Source: Streptomyces longispororuber
GTDB lineage: Bacteria > Actinomycetota > Actinomycetes > Streptomycetales > Streptomycetaceae
NCBI RefSeq assembly: GCF_024448165.1
Contig: NZ_JAMOLN010000038.1
Coordinates: 1 to 57,933, forward strand
Direction of reading: 5' to 3'
Length of the DNA stretch: 57,933 nucleotides
The notes under the pieces were generated by a model that saw nothing but the letters and a program-made list of their open reading frames with translations, was not told the origin of the DNA and did no database searches. A program made the translations under genes and the position numbers. The first letter of the stretch is position 1; every line of letters begins with the position of its first letter. This document shows, piece by piece, positions 16,807 to 27,245 of the stretch.

Positions 16807-18900
16807 GTGCCCTCCGCCGGACTTGCCTCGCGCCGCATCGTGCAGCTCTCAGCGCTGTTCGCGATGTTCGCGCTCTATGTGGCCCAGCTCGTCAGCGCGC
16901 TCGTTCCGTACGTCCCGGTCTTCGTCGCAGCGAGCGCGGCCGGTCTCGCCCTCGACACGTATCTCCAGTACAAGCAGCCCGGCCTGCTGTCGCTTCTCGG
17001 CAAGATCCGCTTCGACGTCACCGTGCGGCAGCTGCTGCGCGACATGCTGATCCTGGTCGGCCTGCTGCGTATCGACGGCATCGACCCGCTCGGCGAGCAG
17101 GCGCCGCTCCTGATCGCGCTGCTCGCCGTCTACGGGACGCACTTCGCCTGCCAGGCGGCCGCGGTCCTGGTCCGCCGCACCCGCACGCTGCCGATCGTCA
17201 CGCGCAACATCGACACCACGGCGCTGCGCCTGTCCACGGCCCCGCCGCGGATCCTGGCCCGCCGCGCCAGCCACCGCCTGCTGAGCTTCTCGATCCCGGC
17301 CACCGTCGGCCTGGTGATCACGGCGGCGACGACCGACGCCTACTGGGGCGGCATCGGTCTGGGCATCTCGATCGCCCTGTTCGGCGGCGGCGCGCTCTAC
17401 CTGGGCACCTGGCTGCTGCCCAAGAAGCGCGCGCTGAACGACCAGAAGGTCATCGAGTGGCTCGACAAGTGGCTGGCCGCGTACAAGCCGACCGTCGCCA
17501 TGTACTTCTCCGGCGGCACGACCTCCGCGTACCAGGCGAACATGTGGCTCTCCACGCTCGCCGACGTGGACGGCAAGCCGCTGATCGTGCTGCGCGAGCG
17601 CTTCATGGTGAACAAGATCGACGCGACCGACGTGCCGATCATCTGCTTCCCGAAGGTCGCCACGATGTTCTCCCTGGAGAACTCGACGCTGAAGATGATG
17701 CTGCACCCGGCGAACGCCGCGAAGACCTCGCAGGTGCTGCGCATCCCGACGATCAAGCACGCGTTCATCAACCACGGCGAGTCCGACAAGCTGTCGTCCT
17801 GCAACCCGTACGCGAAGGCGTACGACGAGGTGTGGGTGGCGGGCCCCGCGGCCCGCGACCGCTACCAGCTGGCCGACGTCGGCGTCGAGGACAAGGACGT
17901 CGTCGAGGTGGGCCGCCCGCAGCTCTCCCCGATCACGGTCGGCACGGGCCCCGCGAAGAGCGCGTACACGACCGTCCTGTACGCCCCCACCTGGGAGGGC
18001 TGGGACGGCAACCCGGGCAACACGTCGGTGATCCTGGCCGGCGAGAACATCGTGCGGCACCTGCTCGCCGACGAGAAGGTGCGGCTGATCTACAAGCCGC
18101 ACCCGATGACCGGTTCGCAGGTCCCGGCCGCCGGTGAGGCCAACAAGCGCATCATGGCGATGATCCGCGAGGCCAACACCCGCCGCTCCGGCGCCCGCCC
18201 GGGCCCCGAGGCCGCCGCCGAACTGACCCGCACCGCCGCCGCGCTCGACGAGCTGACCTCCACGTCGTTCCGCACCAGCGCGGACGAGATGGAGAAGATG
18301 CTGCTGCAGGGCAAGCCCGACGGCGACCGCGCCGCGGCCGTGGCCGAGGCGACCGCCGCGTGGGAGCGGGCGTACTGGGCGTCGTTCCCCGAGTGGGAGC
18401 ACCTCATCGTGACCGAGGCCCGCCCGGCGATCTTCACCTGCTTCAACCAGGCCGACGTCCTCGTCTCGGACGTCTCCTCGGTCGTCTCCGACTGGCTGAG
18501 CAGCGAGAAGCCGTACGCCGTCGCCAACACCTCGGGCCTGTCGGAGACGGACTTCCGCGCCGGCTTCCCGACGGTGAGCGCCGCGACGATCCTGGCGCCG
18601 GAGGCAGAGGGCGTACCTGCCCTTCTCGCGGCCGTTCGGGGCGAGACCGAGGACATCCACGCCGAGGCGCGTCTGGAGCTCAAGGAGCACCTTCTGGGCC
18701 CCTCGGACCCGCCGTCCATGGACCGCTTCAACGTCGCCGTGCGCGCACTGTGCGAGCGGGCCGACGAGCGCCGCGTGCGGATGGCCGCGCGGGGCGAGAC
18801 GGAGATCCCCGCCCAGCGCGAGGACTCGGTCGAGGAGCAGGTCGCCGAGGCCATGGAGGGCGAGGCCGCCCCGGAGTCCGAGGACTCGGTCACGGCATAG
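16807..18900 (+). CDS. CDP-glycerol glycerophosphotransferase-like (TagB/TagF family) membrane protein
   Basis: The 697-aa protein has several N-terminal membrane spans (about 10-200). The C-terminal Glyphos_transf domain holds the family motifs HAFINHGESDK, VLYAPTWEG, YKPHP and ADVLVSDVSSVVSDW. TagB/TagF enzymes add glycerol phosphate to teichoic acid chains from CDP-glycerol. The fused membrane region and the acidic tail (last 60 residues) differ from Bacillus TagF. GTG 16807 follows CCAGGAG at 8 bases, so I reject the longer TTG/ATG frame at 16681. The neighbourhood (LCP-like protein, mre cluster) supports wall-polymer synthesis. Confidence 0.82.
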   Translation: MPSAGLASRRIVQLSALFAMFALYVAQLVSALVPYVPVFVAASAAGLALDTYLQYKQPGLLSLLGKIRFDVTVRQLLRDMLILVGLLRIDGIDPLGEQAPLLIALLAVYGTHFACQAAAVLVRRTRTLPIVTRNIDTTALRLSTAPPRILARRASHRLLSFSIPATVGLVITAATTDAYWGGIGLGISIALFGGGALYLGTWLLPKKRALNDQKVIEWLDKWLAAYKPTVAMYFSGGTTSAYQANMWLSTLADVDGKPLIVLRERFMVNKIDATDVPIICFPKVATMFSLENSTLKMMLHPANAAKTSQVLRIPTIKHAFINHGESDKLSSCNPYAKAYDEVWVAGPAARDRYQLADVGVEDKDVVEVGRPQLSPITVGTGPAKSAYTTVLYAPTWEGWDGNPGNTSVILAGENIVRHLLADEKVRLIYKPHPMTGSQVPAAGEANKRIMAMIREANTRRSGARPGPEAAAELTRTAAALDELTSTSFRTSADEMEKMLLQGKPDGDRAAAVAEATAAWERAYWASFPEWEHLIVTEARPAIFTCFNQADVLVSDVSSVVSDWLSSEKPYAVANTSGLSETDFRAGFPTVSAATILAPEAEGVPALLAAVRGETEDIHAEARLELKEHLLGPSDPPSMDRFNVAVRALCERADERRVRMAARGETEIPAQREDSVEEQVAEAMEGEAAPESEDSVTA

Positions 18901-18909
18901 CCACGTACG

Positions 18910-18955
18910 CGCACGAAGGGGCCCCCGGGACAAATCCCGGGGGCCCCTTCGTGCG
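18910..18955. terminator. Long bidirectional terminator
   Basis: A perfect stem of about 21 bp with loop CAAA lies 10 bases past the glycerophosphotransferase stop. It is convergent with obgE. Confidence 0.85.
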
Positions 18956-18994
18956 TGGCGCACCCGCCGCACAGCGGCGAGCGGGCGCAGCAGA

Positions 18995-19022
18995 GCGGGC
19001 CGCACCCAGGGGTGCGGCCCGC
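18995..19022 (-). terminator. Hairpin downstream of obgE
   Basis: Perfect 13-base arms (GCGGGCCGCACCC and its complement) around AG lie 22 bases past the obgE stop on the minus strand. Confidence 0.7.
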
Positions 19023-19044
19023 GGAGACTTCCGTTCGCCGGAGG

Positions 19045-20484
19045 CTAGAACGGTTCGAAGTCGTCGTACTCCTGCTGGGCCTCGTCCCGCTCCGCCTGCC
19101 GGTCGCGGCGGCGCTGAGCAGCCGGACGCGGGGCCTCCATGCGGTGGTCCTCGCCACGGCGGCCGAGCATCTCGGCGCCCGCCATCATGGTGGGCTCCCA
19201 GTCGAAGACGACCGCGTTGTCCTCGGGGCCGATCGCGACGCCGTCGCCGCTGCGGGCGCCCGCCTTCATCAGTTCGTCCTCCACCCCGAGGCGGTTGAGG
19301 CGGTCGGCCAGGTAACCCACGGCCTCGTCGTTGCTGAAGTCGGTCTGGCGCACCCAGCGCTCCGGCTTGTCGCCGCGCACCCGGAACAGGCCGTCCTCCT
19401 CGCGCACGACCGTGAAGCCGGCGTCGTCCACGGCCTTCGGACGGATGACGACGCGGGTCGACTCCTCCTTGGGCTGCGCGGCGCGGTGGGCGCCGACCAG
19501 CTCGGCGAGCGCGAAGGACAGCTCCTTGAGGCCCTTGTGGGCGACGGCGGAGACCTCGAAGACGCGGTAGCCGCGCTCCTCCAGGTCGGGCCGGACCAGG
19601 TCGGCGAGGTCCTGGCCGTCGGGCACGTCGATCTTGTTGAGGACGACCAGGCGCGGGCGGTTCTCCAGGCCGGCGCCGTACTCCCTCAGTTCGGCCTCGA
19701 TGACGTCCAGGTCGGACACCGGGTCGCGGTCGGACTCCAGGGTCGCCGTGTCCAGGACGTGCACGAGCACGCTGCACCGCTCGACGTGGCGCAGGAACTC
19801 CAGGCCGAGGCCCTTGCCCTGGCTGGCGCCCGGGATCAGTCCGGGCACGTCCGCGATGGTGTAGACGGTCGCACCGGCGGTGACGACGCCCAGGTTCGGG
19901 ACCAGCGTCGTGAACGGGTAGTCGGCGATCTTCGGCTTGGCGGCGGAGAGCACCGAGATCAGCGAGGACTTGCCGGCGCTCGGGTAGCCGACGAGCGCCA
20001 CGTCGGCGACCGTCTTCAGCTCCAGGACCACGTCGCGCAGGTCGCCGGGGACGCCGAGCAGCGCGAAGCCGGGGGCCTTGCGGCGGGCCGAGGCGAGGGC
20101 CGCGTTGCCGAGGCCGCCGCGGCCGCCCTGGGCGGCGATGAAGGTGGTGCCCTGGCCGACCAGGTCGGCCAGCACGTTGCCCGCCTTGTCGAGGACGACC
20201 GTGCCGTCGGGGACGGGCAGGACCAGGTCCTGGCCGTCCTTGCCGGAGCGGTTGTCGCCCGCGCCCGGCGCACCGTTGGTGGCCTTGCGGTGCGGGGAGT
20301 GGTGGTAGTCGAGGAGCGTGGTCACCGACTGGTCGACGACCAGGATGACGTCGCCGCCACGGCCGCCGTTGCCGCCGTCCGGGCCGCCGAGCGGCTTGAA
20401 CTTCTCCCGGTGTACGGAGGCACAGCCGTGGCCCCCGCTACCCGCGGCGACATGCAGCTCGACGCGGTCCACGAAGGTGGTCAT
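19045..20484 (-). CDS. obgE: Obg family GTPase
   Basis: The 479-aa protein has the glycine-rich Obg fold (1-158, with [21 protein letters not shown]), a GTPase domain with G1 [10 protein letters not shown]3 DVPGLIPGA and G4 NKID, and the C-terminal OCT domain (about 340-425) seen in Gram-positive Obg. A further 50-residue charged tail follows. Obg is an essential ribosome-assembly and stress GTPase; in S. coelicolor it has been linked to the onset of aerial growth. ATG 20484 has GGAGG nine bases upstream. It follows rpmA and rplU on the same strand, the common order. Confidence 0.96.
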   Translation of the reverse strand: MTTFVDRVELHVAAGSGGHGCASVHREKFKPLGGPDGGNGGRGGDVILVVDQSVTTLLDYHHSPHRKATNGAPGAGDNRSGKDGQDLVLPVPDGTVVLDKAGNVLADLVGQGTTFIAAQGGRGGLGNAALASARRKAPGFALLGVPGDLRDVVLELKTVADVALVGYPSAGKSSLISVLSAAKPKIADYPFTTLVPNLGVVTAGATVYTIADVPGLIPGASQGKGLGLEFLRHVERCSVLVHVLDTATLESDRDPVSDLDVIEAELREYGAGLENRPRLVVLNKIDVPDGQDLADLVRPDLEERGYRVFEVSAVAHKGLKELSFALAELVGAHRAAQPKEESTRVVIRPKAVDDAGFTVVREEDGLFRVRGDKPERWVRQTDFSNDEAVGYLADRLNRLGVEDELMKAGARSGDGVAIGPEDNAVVFDWEPTMMAGAEMLGRRGEDHRMEAPRPAAQRRRDRQAERDEAQQEYDDFEPF

Positions 20485-20536
20485 GGTTCAGTGCCTCCAG
20501 AAACGAGCGGAAATGTCTCTACTTCAACACGCGAAA

Positions 20537-20574
20537 GGCGGACCCGCTTCCCGTCACGGGAAGTGAGGTCCGCC
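20537..20574 (-). terminator. Two-tier hairpin between rpmA and obgE
   Basis: Outer arms GGCGGACC/GGTCCGCC and inner arms CTTCCCG/CGGGAAG with a TCA loop lie 17 bases past rpmA; on the minus strand TTT follows. It is probably a partial terminator that lowers obgE expression relative to the two ribosomal proteins. Confidence 0.7.
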
Positions 20575-20591
20575 TCGCGAGAAAGTCCGGG

Positions 20592-20846
20592 TCAGGCGAC
20601 CGGGACGATGTTCACGACCTTGCGGCCGCGGTGGGTACCGAACTCCACCGCACCGGCGGCGAGGGCGAACAGCGTGTCGTCCTTGCCGCGGCCGACCGAG
20701 TTGCCCGGGTGGAAGTGGGTGCCGCGCTGGCGGACCAGGATCTCACCGGCGTTCACGGTCTGACCGCCGAAGCGCTTCACACCGAGCCGCTGAGCATTGG
20801 AGTCGCGCCCGTTCCGAGTGGACGATGCGCCCTTCTTGTGTGCCAT
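20592..20846 (-). CDS. rpmA: 50S ribosomal protein L27
   Basis: The 84-aa product is typical full-length L27: [20 protein letters not shown], then LGVKRFGGQ and the [21 protein letters not shown] core split here. It is the mature form without the N-terminal extension that Firmicutes remove. It lies 14 bases after rplU and is co-transcribed with it. Confidence 0.98.
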   Translation of the reverse strand: MAHKKGASSTRNGRDSNAQRLGVKRFGGQTVNAGEILVRQRGTHFHPGNSVGRGKDDTLFALAAGAVEFGTHRGRKVVNIVPVA

Positions 20847-20860
20847 CTTGTCTCAGTCCC

Positions 20861-21181
20861 TTACTTCGCAGCCGTGGGGATACCGGTGATCTTGATCGCC
20901 GTGTACTGCTGACGGTGACCCTGACGACGGCGGTAGCCGGTCTTGTTCTTGTACCGAAGGATGTCGATCTTGGCACCCTTGTGGTGGTCCACGACCTCGG
21001 CGGTGACCTTGATGCCGGCCAGGACCCACGGGTCGCTGGTCACAGCGTCGCCGTCGACAACGAGCAGCGTAGAGAGCTCTACGGTGTCGCCAACCTTGGC
21101 GGTGGAAATCTTGTCAACCTCAACGATGTCGTCGACAGCAACCTTGTGCTGGCGACCACCGCTGCGCACGATGGCGTACAC
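20861..21181 (-). CDS. rplU: 50S ribosomal protein L21
   Basis: The 106-aa L21 starts [18 protein letters not shown] at GTG 21181 with GAGAGA upstream and ends with the basic RNA-binding part ([15 protein letters not shown]). The open frame extends 50 codons further upstream but is leader sequence. First gene of rplU-rpmA-obgE. Confidence 0.97.
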   Translation of the reverse strand: MYAIVRSGGRQHKVAVDDIVEVDKISTAKVGDTVELSTLLVVDGDAVTSDPWVLAGIKVTAEVVDHHKGAKIDILRYKNKTGYRRRQGHRQQYTAIKITGIPTAAK

Positions 21182-21330
21182 GCGGATCTCTCTCTCGCTC
21201 GGAACGGAACCCCCGCAGTCCAGCCGCACGAGGCGGCCTCTCCCGAATCCGTGGAACCTGGGGAACCCCGGACTCAGGAGGAAGAAAGGTTTACGGGAGT
21301 GAGGCGCGTCGATGGACACGCCGACGGTCA

Positions 21331-21360
21331 AGGTTACGGGTCGCCCCTCAGAAGGGTCAA
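21331..21360 (-). promoter_or_regulatory. Probable housekeeping promoter of rplU-rpmA-obgE
   Basis: On the minus strand TTGACC (21360-21355) and TAACCT (21336-21331) are separated by 18 bases, close to the vegetative sigma consensus. It leaves a 5' leader of about 140 bases before the rplU GTG, long enough for an autoregulatory L21 leader structure, which I could not confirm. Confidence 0.5.
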
Positions 21361-21369
21361 ACCGGCCCC

Positions 21370-22701
21370 TCAGGTGGTCTTGACCTCACCGTCCTGCGGC
21401 AGGACCTTGACGCCCTTGCAGAGGTTCGTGCTGTCCGACGCGCCGGGGTACGCGACGCCCCACACCTTGTTGAAGTGCTGCACGTACGTGTCGTGCACGG
21501 AGTCGTCGTCGATCTTGACGTAGGCCTCGTCGTTCTCGCGCAGGGCGGGGCCCGACGCGTTCTGCGACCCGGTGAACGTGATCTTGTTGCGCGCGCCGTC
21601 GTACATGCCGTCGATCGCCACGTACTTGGTGTGGATGATGTACGGCGTCGCGAGCTTGGCGGCGGGGTTCAGCGGGTCCCGGTCGTCGTTGTAGCAGCGC
21701 ACCGGCGGGGCACCCGTGGCGTGCATCGACTTCCACGTGCCGCTGTCGGCCGTGGCGTACTCGATCTGGACCGTACAGCCGGCCTTCTTCAGCGAGACCA
21801 GCTTGTCGGCGATGGCCTGCCGGGTGATCTGGAAGATCGCGGCCCGCACGACCGTCTTCTTCGTGGTGCCGGTCGCCGCGTCCTTGTACGAGCAGGAGAC
21901 GTTGTTGAGGACCGAGTACAGCGTGTCCGTGGAGTTCGTGGTGCCGGCCCGCGGGAAGAAGTACGCCTTGTAGTGGCCGTTGCTGACGGTGCGGTAGTCC
22001 CAGTTCGCCCAGTCGTGGACGACCATGTCGTCGAAGTAGTCCGCGTACGCCCCGTAGAGCACCCGGTTGTTGGGCAGCTGGAGCGCGTCGTTGTAGAACT
22101 TGGTGCTCGCGGACGGCGTCGAGTTCGACGTGGTCTGCACGACGATGTTCGTGGCGCCCTCGACGGCCGAGAACAGCCAGAACTTGTTGTGCATGATCGA
22201 CTTGCCGAACTTCGGGTCGCCCAGGCACGACTTGTCGGTCGGGCACAGCGTCACGAAGGACTGCGCGGTCCTGCTGGTGCCCAGGGCGGCCTTCAGCTGC
22301 TCGTAGACGGGGTTGGTGGGCCGGTCCTTGAGGCTGGAGGAGTCGAGCACGATCTGCACGTTCACGCCGCGGTTCTTGGCGGCCACGAGCGCGTCGGAGA
22401 CCGAGGTCTCCCACACGTGGTAGACGGCGACCTTGATGTACGAGCCGGGCAGCGCCGCGTTCGTCAGCTCCAGCAGCCGCGTGCGGATCGCGTACTGGGC
22501 GTCCACGCTGCCCTTGGGGTCGTTGAAGATCGGCCCCTCGGTCCAGACCCTCGCCTCGTCGGCCGACGCGGTGCCCGCGGAGACCCCCGCCTGCACACCG
22601 GCCGCGGAGAGCACGGTGGCCAGCGCCACCGCCTGCCGTCCGCTCTTCACCGGCTTCGCCGCACGGTGCCGGCCCGTGCCTCTGAGACGCATGTGCGCCA
22701 T
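21370..22701 (-). CDS. Secreted phospholipase D-like protein
   Basis: The 443-aa protein has a signal peptide (basic start, hydrophobic 22-42, probable cleavage ASA|DEA after residue 47). It then has two PLD half-domains. The second HKD motif is intact (IHTKYVAID near residue 375). The first reads HNKFWLFS (H171, K173, Ser178), so its Asp is replaced. PLD enzymes need both motifs, with the His residues most critical. The substrate may be phospholipid or nucleic acid. I chose ATG 22701, which has GGGGAGGGG six bases upstream. Confidence 0.82.
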   Translation of the reverse strand: MAHMRLRGTGRHRAAKPVKSGRQAVALATVLSAAGVQAGVSAGTASADEARVWTEGPIFNDPKGSVDAQYAIRTRLLELTNAALPGSYIKVAVYHVWETSVSDALVAAKNRGVNVQIVLDSSSLKDRPTNPVYEQLKAALGTSRTAQSFVTLCPTDKSCLGDPKFGKSIMHNKFWLFSAVEGATNIVVQTTSNSTPSASTKFYNDALQLPNNRVLYGAYADYFDDMVVHDWANWDYRTVSNGHYKAYFFPRAGTTNSTDTLYSVLNNVSCSYKDAATGTTKKTVVRAAIFQITRQAIADKLVSLKKAGCTVQIEYATADSGTWKSMHATGAPPVRCYNDDRDPLNPAAKLATPYIIHTKYVAIDGMYDGARNKITFTGSQNASGPALRENDEAYVKIDDDSVHDTYVQHFNKVWGVAYPGASDSTNLCKGVKVLPQDGEVKTT

Positions 22702-22870
22702 CGTCCACCCCTCCCCTGGCACGGACACCCGTCTCCCCAACGCGCGCCCCTGCATTCACCCGAACTATTCCATGAGTTTTACAGGTAGTTCAGCGCGCAC
22801 GGAGAGTCAGGTGTCACTTCGCGTGCCCCCGGAGACCACATCGGCCCCGTATGCCCGGATATACGCAGAC

Positions 22871-22898
22871 GCCCCGCACAGCGACTGCTGTACGGGGC
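22871..22898 (-). terminator. Terminator after the RNase E/G gene
   Basis: Arms GCCCCGCACAGC/GCTGTACGGGGC (one G-T type mismatch) with loop GACT lie about 30 bases past the rne stop on the minus strand. Confidence 0.7.
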
Positions 22899-22928
22899 GC
22901 CCGCGGACCCGGTCTCCCGGGCGGTGGC

Positions 22929-25900
22929 TCAGGCCTCGTCGGCCGCGGCCGAGACGGACGGCAGCGCCTGCTGCTCGGCCGCCGCGGTCTTCTTCGCGGT
23001 CGTCTTCTTGGCGGTGGTCTTCGCCGCCTTCTTGGCCGTCGTCTTCTTCGCGGCCGTCTTCTTGGCCGCGGTCTTCTTGGTGGCCGCCTTCTTCGCCGTC
23101 GCCTTCTTGGCCGTCTTACGGGCCGTCTTCTTGGCGGCGGGCGCCTCCTCGGCCTCGGGGGCCTCGGGGGCCTCGGGGGCCTCGGCGCCCTCGTCCGAGG
23201 CCGCGGGGACGACCACGACGGCCGGCTCCTCGGTCGCGGTCGGGGCGGTGGCCTTGCGGACGGCGCGGCGGCGCGGGCGGGCCGGGGCCGCGGCCTCGGT
23301 CTCCACCGGCTTCGCCTCGTCGGCCTTCGGCTCCTCGGCCACGACGGGCTCCGGCTCCTCGGCCTTCACCGGCTCCGTGACCGTCACCGTGGCGGCCTCG
23401 TCGGCGGACGCCTTCGGGGAACCGGCGGGAGCGCTCGCCTTGCGCGTGGCACGGCGACGGGTGCGCGGCGCGGGCGCCTCGGCAGCCTCCTCCTGCACGG
23501 GCTGGGCGGGCTCGGCCTGCGGCGCCTCGACGACCGGCTCGGGCTCGGGGGCCGGCACCGGCTCCTCCGCCTTCACGGCCTTCTCCGCCCGCTGCGGCTT
23601 CTCCGCCCGCTCTGCCTTCTCCGCCTTCGGCGCACCGGCCGGGGCCGACGCGCGGCGCGTGGCACGGCGGCGCGAGCGGCCACCACGGCCACCGGCCGCG
23701 GCCTCCGCCTCGGCCGGGCTGGAGTACAGCTCCTCGTCGGGCACGAACTCCGGCTCGGCCAGCGCCACGGGGGCGGCGACCTCCGCGGCGACCTCGGCCT
23801 CGGTCTCGACGGCCTCGGCCGACTCGGCGACCTCGTGGGTGTGCTCGTGCGTGTGGTCCGCACCGTTGCCACCGCGGCCGCGCTTCTTGCGCTTGCCGCC
23901 ACCGCCGGCGGCGGTGGGCTGCTCCATGTGGACGATGACGCCACGGCCGTTGCAGTGCACGCAGGTCTCGGAGAAGGACTCCAGCAGGCCCTGGCCGACG
24001 CGCTTGCGCGTCATCTGGACCAGGCCGAGCGAGGTGACCTCGGCGACCTGGTGCTTGGTCCGGTCCCGGCCCAGGCACTCCAGGAGACGCCGCAGGACCA
24101 GGTCCCGGTTGGACTCCAGGACCATGTCGATGAAGTCGATGACGACGATGCCGCCCAGGTCGCGCAGCCGCAGCTGGCGCACGATCTCCTCGGCCGCCTC
24201 CAGGTTGTTCCTGGTCACGGTCTCTTCGAGGTTGCCGCCCTGGCCGGTGAACTTACCGGTGTTGACGTCGACCACGATCATGGCCTCGGTCTTGTCGATC
24301 ACCAGGGAGCCGCCGGACGGCAGCCACACCTTGCGGTCGAGCGCCTTGGCCAGCTGCTCGTCGATCCGGTACGTCGCGAAGACGTCGACCTCGCTCGTCC
24401 ACTTGGAGAGGCGGTCGGCCAGGTCGGGCGCCACGTGGTTGACGTAGCCGTGGATGGTGTCCCACGCCTCGTCACCGCTGACGACGACCTTGGAGAAGTC
24501 CTCGTTGAAGATGTCGCGCACGACGCGGACGGTCATGTCCGGCTCGCCGTACAGCAGGCTCGGCGACGACGTCGAGATCTGCTTGGACTTCTTCTGGATG
24601 TCCTCCCACTGGGCCTGCAGACGCTCGACGTCGCGGCGCAGCTCGTCCTCGCTCGCGCCCTCGGCGGCGGTGCGCACGATGACGCCCGCGTCCTCGGGGA
24701 CGATCTTCTTGAGGATGGTCTTCAGACGCGCCCGCTCGGTGTCGGGGAGCTTGCGGCTGATGCCGGTCATCGAGCCCTCGGGCACGTAGACCAGGTAGCG
24801 GCCGGGCAGCGAGACCTGGCTGGTCAGGCGGGCGCCCTTGTGGCCGATCGGGTCCTTGGTGACCTGGACGAGCACGGACTGGCCGGACTTGAGGGCGGTC
24901 TCGATGCGGCGCGGCCCGTTGGCCATGCCGAGCGCCTCGAAGTTGACCTCACCGGCGTACAGCACCGCGTTGCGGCCCTTGCCGATGTCGATGAAGGCGG
25001 CCTCCATCGACGGCAGCACGTTCTGGACCTTGCCCAGGTACACGTTGCCGACGTACGAGGTCGACTGCTCCTTGTTGACGTAGTGCTCGACGAGGATGTT
25101 GTCCTCGAGCACGCCGATCTGGGTGCGCTCGCCGTTCTGGCGGACGACCATCACGCGCTCGACGGCCTCGCGGCGCGCCAGGAACTCGGCCTCGGTGATG
25201 ATCGGGACGCGGCGGCGGCCCTGCTCGCGGCCTTCGCGGCGGCGCTGCTTCTTGGCCTCGAGACGCGTGGAGCCCTTGATGGACTGCACCTCGTCCGAAG
25301 AAGTGGACTTCTCTTCCTTCTTGCGCGGCTCGCGGACCTTGACGACGGTGCGCTCCGGGTCGTCCGAGGACGGCTCGCCCTCGGTGCCCGAGTCACCGGC
25401 ACGACGGCGGCGGCGACGGCGACGGCGGCTGCTGCTCGACCCGGACGCGCCGTGGTCGTCGCGCTCGTCGGCCTGCTCGTCCGCCTCGTCGGCGTCCTCG
25501 TGACCCTCGGCGTCCTCGGCGTCCTCGTCGGAGGCGCCCGGCTCGGTGTCGGCGTCGTGCTCGGCGTCGGTGGACTCGCCGCGACGACGGCGACGGCCGC
25601 CCCGGCGACGGCGGCGCGTGGGCCGGTCCCCGTGCTCGTCGTGGTCCTCGTGGTCGTCGTGCTCCTCGGCGTCGGCCTCGGGCTCCGCCTCGGCCTCCGG
25701 CTCCGGCTCCGGCTCGACGGCCACGGGCTGCTCGGCGGCCGGCTGCTCGTCCGCGGCGCGACGGCGGCGGCGACGGCGCGGCGTCTGCTCCTCCTCCACG
25801 ACGGCCGGGGCGGCGGCGACCGGAGCCTGCTCGGGCTCGGGCTGCTGCTCCTCGGCGGCCTCGGCGGCGGCCGCGGCGGCGGCGCGCTCCGGGGTCTGGA

Positions 25901-26996
25901 ACATCGGCTCGGTGAAGACGGGCGCCTGGAACACGGCGACGGAGGGACGCTTCGGGCGTCCACCGCCCTCGCCGTCCTCGTCACGGGCGACGGCCCTGCG
26001 GCCGGACCGCTGGGCCGGCTCGGAGAACCCGGCGGCGGCCTTGCGGGTGGCGCGACGGCGGCCACGGCGCGGGCCCTCGGCCTCGGCCTCCTCCTCGGCG
26101 GCGGGCGCGGCGGCCTCGGCGGCCAGGGCGTCGGACACCTCGGGGGGCGCGGACACGGTGCGGGTGGCGCGGCGACGGCTGCGCTTGGGCGCGGCGTCCT
26201 CGACCGGCTCGGCAGCGGCGGCAGGCTCAGCGGCCACCGGCTCCTCGACAGCGGCGGGCGCCGCCTCCTGCGTCTCCACGGCCGTGGTCGGCGCGGACGC
26301 GGTCCGCGTGGCACGACGACGGCTGCGCTTCGGCGCGGCGTCCTCGACCGGCTCGGCAGCGGCGGCAGCCTCAGCGGCCACCGGCTCCTCGACAGCGGCG
26401 GGCGCCACCTCCTGCGTCTCCACAGCGGTGGTCGGCGCGGACGCGGTCCGCGTGGCACGACGACGGCTGCGCTTCGGCGCGGCGTCCTCGACGGGCTCGG
26501 CAGCGGCGGTGGGCTCGGCCATGACGGCCTCCTCGGTCTCGCTCTGCGTCTGCGCGGGCGCACCGGCGGGCGCGGAGGCGGTACGCGTGGCGCGACGGCG
26601 CGCACGCTTCGGCGCGGCGTCCTCGGCCGGTGCGGCGGCAGCGGCCACCGGCTCCTCGGCGGGCGCGGCGGCGGCCTGCTCGGCGTCGTCGGCGGTGGTC
26701 TGGGGGGCGCCGGCGGGCGCGGAGGCGCGGCGCGTGGCGCGACGGCGCGGGCGCCCGGCGGGCGCGGCGTCCTGCGCCGGGGTCTCGGCGGCGGCCTCGG
26801 CGAGCTCGTCGCTCTCCTCGGCCTCGACGGCCGGATCGGTCACATCGGCGGCCGGTATGGCCGGCGTGCTCTCCACGGCGGCGTTCGCCACCGGCGGGCC
26901 CGCGGGGCGCGACGCGGCCCGGCGCCGGCGGCGCGGGGGCAGGGTGTCGCTGGGGCTGTCCAGCTCAGGAGTGGTGGGTTCGGTCGGCTCGGGCAT
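22929..26996 (-). CDS. rne: Ribonuclease E/G family endoribonuclease (RNase ES type)
   Basis: This 1,355-aa protein starts rRNA and mRNA cleavage. The catalytic core spans about residues 590-1030: S1 RNA-binding part ([15 protein letters not shown]), the metal-binding Asp in [13 protein letters not shown] (about 908) and VVIDFIDM (about 952), and the zinc-link CVHC (about 1011-1014) that joins dimers. Both flanks are low-complexity: the first 580 residues hold 48-residue tandem repeats ending in RRRATRTxSAP, then acidic and Arg-rich stretches; the last 60 residues are Lys/Ala-rich like histone H1. This long-flank form matches S. coelicolor RNase ES, whose flanks bind PNPase. ATG 26996 ([12 protein letters not shown]) has GGGAG upstream. 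Confidence 0.95.
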   Translation of the reverse strand: MPEPTEPTTPELDSPSDTLPPRRRRRAASRPAGPPVANAAVESTPAIPAADVTDPAVEAEESDELAEAAAETPAQDAAPAGRPRRRATRRASAPAGAPQTTADDAEQAAAAPAEEPVAAAAAPAEDAAPKRARRRATRTASAPAGAPAQTQSETEEAVMAEPTAAAEPVEDAAPKRSRRRATRTASAPTTAVETQEVAPAAVEEPVAAEAAAAAEPVEDAAPKRSRRRATRTASAPTTAVETQEAAPAAVEEPVAAEPAAAAEPVEDAAPKRSRRRATRTVSAPPEVSDALAAEAAAPAAEEEAEAEGPRRGRRRATRKAAAGFSEPAQRSGRRAVARDEDGEGGGRPKRPSVAVFQAPVFTEPMFQTPERAAAAAAAEAAEEQQPEPEQAPVAAAPAVVEEEQTPRRRRRRRAADEQPAAEQPVAVEPEPEPEAEAEPEADAEEHDDHEDHDEHGDRPTRRRRRGGRRRRRGESTDAEHDADTEPGASDEDAEDAEGHEDADEADEQADERDDHGASGSSSSRRRRRRRRRAGDSGTEGEPSSDDPERTVVKVREPRKKEEKSTSSDEVQSIKGSTRLEAKKQRRREGREQGRRRVPIITEAEFLARREAVERVMVVRQNGERTQIGVLEDNILVEHYVNKEQSTSYVGNVYLGKVQNVLPSMEAAFIDIGKGRNAVLYAGEVNFEALGMANGPRRIETALKSGQSVLVQVTKDPIGHKGARLTSQVSLPGRYLVYVPEGSMTGISRKLPDTERARLKTILKKIVPEDAGVIVRTAAEGASEDELRRDVERLQAQWEDIQKKSKQISTSSPSLLYGEPDMTVRVVRDIFNEDFSKVVVSGDEAWDTIHGYVNHVAPDLADRLSKWTSEVDVFATYRIDEQLAKALDRKVWLPSGGSLVIDKTEAMIVVDVNTGKFTGQGGNLEETVTRNNLEAAEEIVRQLRLRDLGGIVVIDFIDMVLESNRDLVLRRLLECLGRDRTKHQVAEVTSLGLVQMTRKRVGQGLLESFSETCVHCNGRGVIVHMEQPTAAGGGGKRKKRGRGGNGADHTHEHTHEVAESAEAVETEAEVAAEVAAPVALAEPEFVPDEELYSSPAEAEAAAGGRGGRSRRRATRRASAPAGAPKAEKAERAEKPQRAEKAVKAEEPVPAPEPEPVVEAPQAEPAQPVQEEAAEAPAPRTRRRATRKASAPAGSPKASADEAATVTVTEPVKAEEPEPVVAEEPKADEAKPVETEAAAPARPRRRAVRKATAPTATEEPAVVVVPAASDEGAEAPEAPEAPEAEEAPAAKKTARKTAKKATAKKAATKKTAAKKTAAKKTTAKKAAKTTAKKTTAKKTAAAEQQALPSVSAAADEA
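26155..26577. repeat. Tandem 144-bp repeat inside the RNase E N-terminal flank
   Basis: Copies begin at 26155, 26299 and 26443, giving two periods of exactly 144 bp (48 codons). Degenerate copies start near 26578 and 26725. Copies 2 and 3 are nearly identical over their first 70 bases. Each encodes an RRRATRTxSAP block plus an Ala/Glu/Pro spacer. Confidence 0.85.
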
Positions 26997-27245
26997 GCGG
27001 GTGGATCTCCCGTCAGGCCCCCGGGCGCCGCGCCTGGTCCGTGACCGGTGACGTCTGCGGCTCACGCGCTGCGTGTCGAGCGCGGTGCCGCCGGTCCGGG
27101 GCGCGGGCGCCGCACGGGGGCTCTTCTGTCTGTTCTCGCCGGTTCCGGTACGCGATGTACGTACGGCCTGGCGAAAGTCCTTGGGTGGGTGCGCTGCCCG
27201 ACCCAGGTGGCTCCCGAGTACGAGGGCGGCGCTACGACGACCGCC

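Noticed and set aside
22851..27044. A 1,397-codon open frame on the plus strand opposite rne
   Set aside because: It is leucine/glycine/arginine low-complexity sequence, a mirror of the RNase E gene in GC-rich DNA; it has no ribosome site and no domain.
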